NCBI GenBank assembly: GCA_944391505.1 | Contig: CALXTV010000003.1 | Coordinates: forward strand, 1-64,000 | Reading direction: 5' to 3' | Origin: an uncultured Alphaproteobacteria bacterium | Lineage (GTDB): Bacteria > Pseudomonadota > Alphaproteobacteria > RF32 > CAG-239 | DNA: 64,000 bases | In this document: one piece after another, positions 60,258 through 64,000 of the stretch | How the letters are laid out: the number at the start of each line of letters is the position of its first letter | How positions within the stretch are numbered: position 1 is the stretch's first letter | Position numbers and translations under genes: made by a program | Notes under the pieces: model-generated | The model's database searches: none | The model's input: the letters and a program-made list of their open reading frames with translations, nothing else | Told to the model about the DNA's origin: nothing

Positions 60258-61436
60258 CTATGCCGTTTTTTCCATTTTCTCAATCAGAACAAAAGCGGCC
60301 GTTCTTCCCGACGCCAGAGCCTCGACGATTGTCGAACCGCCGGTTTTGCAGTCGCCGGCATAAATGATTTTTTCATCTTCGATTTTGTCATCGGCATAAC
60401 TCCCCACAGCCTTGATAATCAGAGCAAAGCCGGGAAGTCTGACGGAAGAGTCGGACAATGGTGTTACTTTGCCGTCTTCATAGCGGTTGCGATGTATTTG
60501 CAGAAGCAGCCCGTCTTCGCATTGTTCCGCTTTTTCCGGGCTGGAAAGCGGCGAAATGTTGATTTGATTATACAGCAGTTCCAAATATTCTGATTTCGAT
60601 ATTTTCATGTCGGACAACCGCCGCCGGACAAACATCTCAACCTGGACGGCACCGTTTCTTGCCGCCGTCATGGCACAGTCCGCCGCGACATTGCCGCCGC
60701 CGATGACGGCCACTCTGCCGTTTGTTATGTATTTTTCCGGATGATGCAGATATTCCATATGCGACAGACAAAGCTCTTCGCCCTCAATGTTTAAACGTGC
60801 CGTGTTGGGTTCACCGGTTGCCACGATAACGCCGTCATATTTGACTGCCAGCTCTCTGATGTCTTTGATTCTGGTATTCAGATGCAAAGATATCAAAGGC
60901 GTGTCGCTGATAAATTTCCAATCCTTTTCAATAACTTCGTGCGGCAGTCTGGTATCAGGAATCAGATTCAGCGCGCCGCCGATTTGCCCGTCGGCCTCAA
61001 AAATGTCGGTCTTGTATCCGCCCTTTGCCAAAACGGAAGCGGCGGCAATTCCGGCCGGACCTGCGCCGATAACGGCAATGCTCTTGGCTTTGGGCTCAAT
61101 TTGCGAATAATCTTCGTCGGCCGTCCTGAAGTTTTCCAAAATCGTTGCCTGCACTCTGGGAATGTTGATGGCAAAATCGACGCGGCTGCGTGTGCAGGCC
61201 TGCATACAGAACTTGTCCGGACAGATAAGCCCGCAGGTTTGCCCCATCGGATTGGTACGGGTAATGGTTTTGACTGCGGCGTCGAAATTGCCTGTTTTGG
61301 CATGATTGATAAATTCCTGCGGATTGCAGTTAACCGGGCAGGCGTGCATGCACGGCTGTGTCTTGCAGTTAAGACAACGGTCAAGTTCTGCTTTGAACTG
61401 GATTTTGTTTAGATATAGCTTCTTGTTGTCGGACAT
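60258..61436 (-). CDS. GltD/PreT-like FAD-dependent oxidoreductase with N-terminal Fe-S domain
   Basis: 392 aa from the ATG at 61436 (MSDNKKLY). The N-terminal 95 residues carry Cys in the CLNCKTQPCMHACPVNC and CGLICPDKFCMQAC pattern of GltD and dihydropyrimidine dehydrogenase subunits (two 4Fe-4S clusters). Then the FAD site AVIGAGPAGIAAA and NAD(P) site AVIGGGNVAADCAM. It is close in length to PreT and shorter than GltD. No GltB or PreA partner lies nearby, so its electron partner is unknown. Confidence 0.85.
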   Translation of the reverse strand: MSDNKKLYLNKIQFKAELDRCLNCKTQPCMHACPVNCNPQEFINHAKTGNFDAAVKTITRTNPMGQTCGLICPDKFCMQACTRSRVDFAINIPRVQATILENFRTADEDYSQIEPKAKSIAVIGAGPAGIAAASVLAKGGYKTDIFEADGQIGGALNLIPDTRLPHEVIEKDWKFISDTPLISLHLNTRIKDIRELAVKYDGVIVATGEPNTARLNIEGEELCLSHMEYLHHPEKYITNGRVAVIGGGNVAADCAMTAARNGAVQVEMFVRRRLSDMKISKSEYLELLYNQINISPLSSPEKAEQCEDGLLLQIHRNRYEDGKVTPLSDSSVRLPGFALIIKAVGSYADDKIEDEKIIYAGDCKTGGSTIVEALASGRTAAFVLIEKMEKTA

Positions 61437-61513
61437 TTTTTTTCTCAAAATTTATTTTTCTACAGTATAAACTTTTAGAGGCGGCTCAAGTCAAGTTTTT
61501 TTTCAAAAATAAA

Positions 61514-61529
61514 GACCCGTTTCCGGGTC
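61514..61529 (-). terminator. Terminator after the SemiSWEET-GGDEF gene
   Basis: GACCCG (61514-61519) and CGGGTC (61524-61529) form a six-bp stem; on the minus strand the loop is GAAA. T-rich sequence follows on the leftward side. Confidence 0.7.
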
Positions 61530-61535
61530 CTTATT

Positions 61536-62333
61536 TTACTTGTTCTTGCAAAACTGAATTTTTATTTTGCTTCGCGCCGGAATATTGTCCAGAGCTTTTT
61601 CTGCACCGCTGACCAAATCAGCCAGAGCTTTGGCCTGTTTTGACACGCAGGCACCCATGCTGATTGACGGGCAAACGTTTTGCTTGCGGCTGACTTTCAC
61701 CGAAAGTTTTTTAATGTTTTCGTTCAATCGACCGGCAACGGTCTTGGTGCCTTTTTCATCAGAATTGGCCAGATAGATAACAAATTTTTCATTATCGTAA
61801 CGAGCCACCATGTCTGTTCCGCGCAAATCTTTTTCCAGAGCGTTGCCGACCTGTTTCAAAACTTTGTTGGCAATCTTTTCGTTATACTTTTTGCGGACGT
61901 CCGCAATCTCGTCAACTTTCAGCATCATGACCGCAAAACTCTGTTTGGCAACCAAAGAAGCGGCAATCCTTTCCGGAACGGTCTGCTCAAAATATTTGCG
62001 ATTGTATACTGACGTAATGTCGTCGCGGCGCTCGCGTTCAATTTTATCCTCTGCGTCATAATAGATAATCAGAATCAGTATGACAAAGGTGCAAAGGAAT
62101 GTAATCAGGTTAGAGAAAAGAAGAATATAAGAGTCGATGTATACGCCGTACGCAAACCAACAGACCAACCCCAGACTGTAGATAATGTACATATAACTGG
62201 AAAGGTTGGACACGTTTTTGGTTTCGATAATCCGCAAAATCTGAATGGCAAAGGTCAAAACCGTTGCCAAACCGGCCGCATAACCGATATAAGTGAAAAG
62301 AGTTTCTTCATCAAACATAATATTTTCAAACAT
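61536..62333 (-). CDS. SemiSWEET-like membrane domain fused to a degenerate GGDEF domain
   Basis: 265 aa; GGAG nine bases before the ATG. Residues about 8-92 are three transmembrane helices with the SemiSWEET/PQ-loop pattern (QILRIIETKNVSNLSS, then CWFAYG), with Ile in place of the PQ Pro. A GGDEF-type fold follows (about 100-262): DITSVYNRKYFEQ, MMLKVDEI, and RYDNEKFVIYL where GGDEF should be. The active-site Gly-Gly-Asp-Glu is replaced by Asn/Glu/Lys-containing residues, so cyclase activity is unlikely. SISMGACVS matches the later GGDEF strand. Confidence 0.75.
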   Translation of the reverse strand: MFENIMFDEETLFTYIGYAAGLATVLTFAIQILRIIETKNVSNLSSYMYIIYSLGLVCWFAYGVYIDSYILLFSNLITFLCTFVILILIIYYDAEDKIERERRDDITSVYNRKYFEQTVPERIAASLVAKQSFAVMMLKVDEIADVRKKYNEKIANKVLKQVGNALEKDLRGTDMVARYDNEKFVIYLANSDEKGTKTVAGRLNENIKKLSVKVSRKQNVCPSISMGACVSKQAKALADLVSGAEKALDNIPARSKIKIQFCKNK

Positions 62334-62424
62334 TGCACACTACTCCGCTTTTTTACTAGGATAGTGCCCAATATTTTAATTTATCGTTAAGAAAATGACA
62401 CAGTTTTTCTTAATCGTAAAAAAA

Positions 62425-62672
62425 CTAGCCTCTTTTTTCTTGCCGGGTATATTTTCCTCCCGGCTGTTTGTTTATTTGCAAAATGCCGGCACGTCCCATG
62501 GAATCTCTTCCGTTGATGAGACAGACATTTTCTTTGGCCATGGGAATTTTGACGTTAAAGCCGAGCGTTGTTGCATACATTTCATACCAGAATGTCTGAA
62601 ACAGAGACGCAAAAGTCATCTGTAAGAGAAGACGGCCAGAGCGGAAACCGCGACAGATTTTAGTTTTCGCAT
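62425..62672 (-). pseudogene. Possible frameshifted small secreted protein
   Basis: An ATG at 62672 with GGAG seven bases upstream opens a signal-peptide-like stretch (MRKLKSVAVSALAVFSY) that stops at a TGA (62616-62618). In the neighbouring frame an open sequence continues to a stop at 62425 (FQTFWYEMYATTLGFNVK, then NVCLINGRD). One missing or extra base near 62620-62630 would join them into about 80 aa. It could be a decayed gene, a sequence error, or two unrelated frames. It lies immediately downstream of the phosphoethanolamine transferase gene. Confidence 0.3.
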
Positions 62673-62705
62673 TAAAAGTCTCCGTATGTCTTACGGTAAA
62701 ACGGG

Positions 62706-64000
62706 TTAGAGCGTCCGTCCGCACTTGTCGAAAACATCAAGCGCGGAAATATATGCCGTCGTCTTAATATCCATCAACCGCAGAACCGAATGGAAAAAGT
62801 TGTCGTGAGAAAAAGCTTCCGTTTCGGCTCGGCTTTTCAGACAGGCATCATTAAGCTTCATCGATTTTTTCGCGTTTTGAGACAGCCAGAGAATCATCGG
62901 AACTTTCGTCTGTTCGTCAGGCGCAATGGCATACGGCAGTCCGTGCAGATAGATGTTGTTTTCGCCGAGCGATTCTCCGTGATCGGAAACATACAGCATG
63001 CTGCTTTGCAGTTCATCGTGTTTTTTGAGAATATCAATTACGGAATTAATGATATAATCTGTATAGGCAATCGTGTTGTCATAAGTGTTGACAATCTGTT
63101 CCCGGGTGCAGTCCTGAAGGCTGGCCGTATCGCAGGACGGCTGAAAGATTTTGAACTTGTCCGGATAACGCTTGAAATAGGTCGGTCCGTGACTACCCAT
63201 GGCGTGCAGAACGATGAGTGTGTTTTTGGTCGTATTCTTCAGGCGCTCGTCAAGGCCGTCGAGCAAAATTTCGTCATGGCAATAGTTTCCGAAACAAAAC
63301 GGTTGTTTGTTTCCCCAAGTGGCAATATCTTTGCCGAAGCGGTCGCAGACCTTTTTGCAGCCGTCGTCATTGTCTTTCCAATAAATGTCATAGCCGGCGT
63401 TTTTGGCAAAATCCAACAGATTTTGCATATAAAGGGCATCGGTAACGCTGAAGTGTTTTCTGGGCAGCGGCGAAAACATGCAGGGCAGGGAAATTGCCGT
63501 TGCGGTTCCGCACGAACTGACGTCTTTAAATGTGAATATATCGTTTCGTTTGGACAACAGGGGATTGGTCTGCCGTTCGTATCCGTAAAGCGAAAAATTC
63601 TGCGCCCGCGCTGTCTCGCCGACAATCAGCACAACAACTTGCGGTTTGCCGCTGCCGTTTCCGGCAAATTTTGGCGCCTTGTCCAAAATGACAAACTCTC
63701 TTTTGGCGTCAAGGCTGCGTTTATAATAGCGGCCGACGGCATAAATATAGTTGAACGTATTGATGTAGTATCGTACCTGTTGGTTGTTGCGCCCGAAAGA
63801 AGCATATTCTTTATAAGAGACGGCCGCGATGGCGCCGATGGTCAGCAGACCGAGCAGAAAATATGTCAGACGTCGGCGGAGTTCCGTGCCGAAAGATGAA
63901 AACACGATTTTTGTCCGGGCGACTAAAACGGCAGGCAGGACGCCGACGATTAAAACATAGAAAAAGGCGTGCAGCGTCAAAAAATCGGAAGCCTCTCTCA
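62706..64000 (-). CDS. eptA: Phosphoethanolamine transferase (EptA-like), 5' end beyond the window
   Basis: At least 431 codons; the reading frame is still open at the right edge, so the N-terminal membrane helices are partly missing. The visible part begins with membrane segments, then a sulfatase-type catalytic domain. Landmarks are VLIVGETARAQNFSLYGYER, the nucleophile Thr in SSCGTATAISLPCM, HAMGSHGPTY, and YVSDHGESLGENN (metal ligands). Cys pairs in the domain fit the family's disulfides. The enzyme adds phosphoethanolamine to lipid A, which reduces negative charge and affects sensitivity to cationic peptides. Confidence 0.93.
   Translation of the reverse strand, partial: REASDFLTLHAFFYVLIVGVLPAVLVARTKIVFSSFGTELRRRLTYFLLGLLTIGAIAAVSYKEYASFGRNNQQVRYYINTFNYIYAVGRYYKRSLDAKREFVILDKAPKFAGNGSGKPQVVVLIVGETARAQNFSLYGYERQTNPLLSKRNDIFTFKDVSSCGTATAISLPCMFSPLPRKHFSVTDALYMQNLLDFAKNAGYDIYWKDNDDGCKKVCDRFGKDIATWGNKQPFCFGNYCHDEILLDGLDERLKNTTKNTLIVLHAMGSHGPTYFKRYPDKFKIFQPSCDTASLQDCTREQIVNTYDNTIAYTDYIINSVIDILKKHDELQSSMLYVSDHGESLGENNIYLHGLPYAIAPDEQTKVPMILWLSQNAKKSMKLNDACLKSRAETEAFSHDNFFHSVLRLMDIKTTAYISALDVFDKCGRTL

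Noticed and set aside
62790-63899. 369-codon rightward frame opposite eptA
   Set aside because: Shadow of a gene with clear catalytic motifs.

Overview
The window reads as chromosomal DNA of an alphaproteobacterium. Support comes from the gene order RNase E / N-acetylmuramoyl-L-alanine amidase / PBP1A / prfB, an RNase E with a long charged insertion, a FlgJ that is only the rod-binding domain, a flagellar operon behind a near-perfect sigma-54 promoter, and a GltX of the alphaproteobacterial type. An uncultured, host-associated (Rhodospirillales/RF32-like) lineage is my inference; nothing here fixes the genus. Coding density is high, most genes have clear Shine-Dalgarno sites, and many operons end in perfect hairpins.

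Layout. 1-14.1 kb: cell-envelope and translation core. rne and an M48 protease run leftward. amiC, the PBP1A gene, prfB (with a programmed +1 frameshift), an alpha/beta hydrolase, a giant AsmA/YhdP-like protein and a HAD-like protein run rightward, the last five with overlapping or nearly touching ends. 14.1-15.0 kb: a Cys-rich secreted protein. 15.0-26.95 kb: a compact podovirus (T7-like) virion module. It has a leftward XRE/S24-like repressor, a divergent early pair, then a late promoter followed by terminase, lysis genes, portal, Bbp19-like protein, scaffold, capsid, decoration protein, two tail-tube proteins, a gp14-like internal protein and a small last gene, closed by a perfect 16-bp terminator. 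No integrase, replication gene, large ejection protein or tail fibre is visible. The same 10-bp operator word lies at both divergent promoters and at the late promoter, and the repressor has lost the S24 Ser/Lys dyad. This is the most interesting system in the window: either a decayed prophage or a domesticated, gene-transfer-agent-like particle.

27-38 kb: an esterase, an orphan amino-acid binding protein, an MlaC-like lipid carrier, gltX and cysS, a UPF0173 metal-dependent hydrolase, several small proteins of unknown function, a tRNA-Leu(CAA), a TPR-methyltransferase and a DUF2934 protein with a histone-like tail. 38.3-44.8 kb: a glycogen/maltodextrin operon (glgB, glgX, malQ). 44.8-51.3 kb: a leftward flagellar operon (flgI, flgJ, flgN-like, flgK, flgL) with a sigma-54 promoter and an internally duplicated FlgL.

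51.4-64 kb: a 58-aa membrane protein, an MFS transporter, an ABC-F ATPase, a lipoprotein, YbaK, DUF4186, a metallophosphoesterase with a flavodoxin-like reductase, an alpha/beta-hydrolase-like protein with a cysteine in the nucleophile position, a GltD/PreT-like flavoprotein, a SemiSWEET-like membrane domain fused to a degenerate GGDEF domain, a possibly frameshifted secreted ORF, and a phosphoethanolamine transferase cut by the right edge. No rRNA, CRISPR array or insertion sequence was seen.
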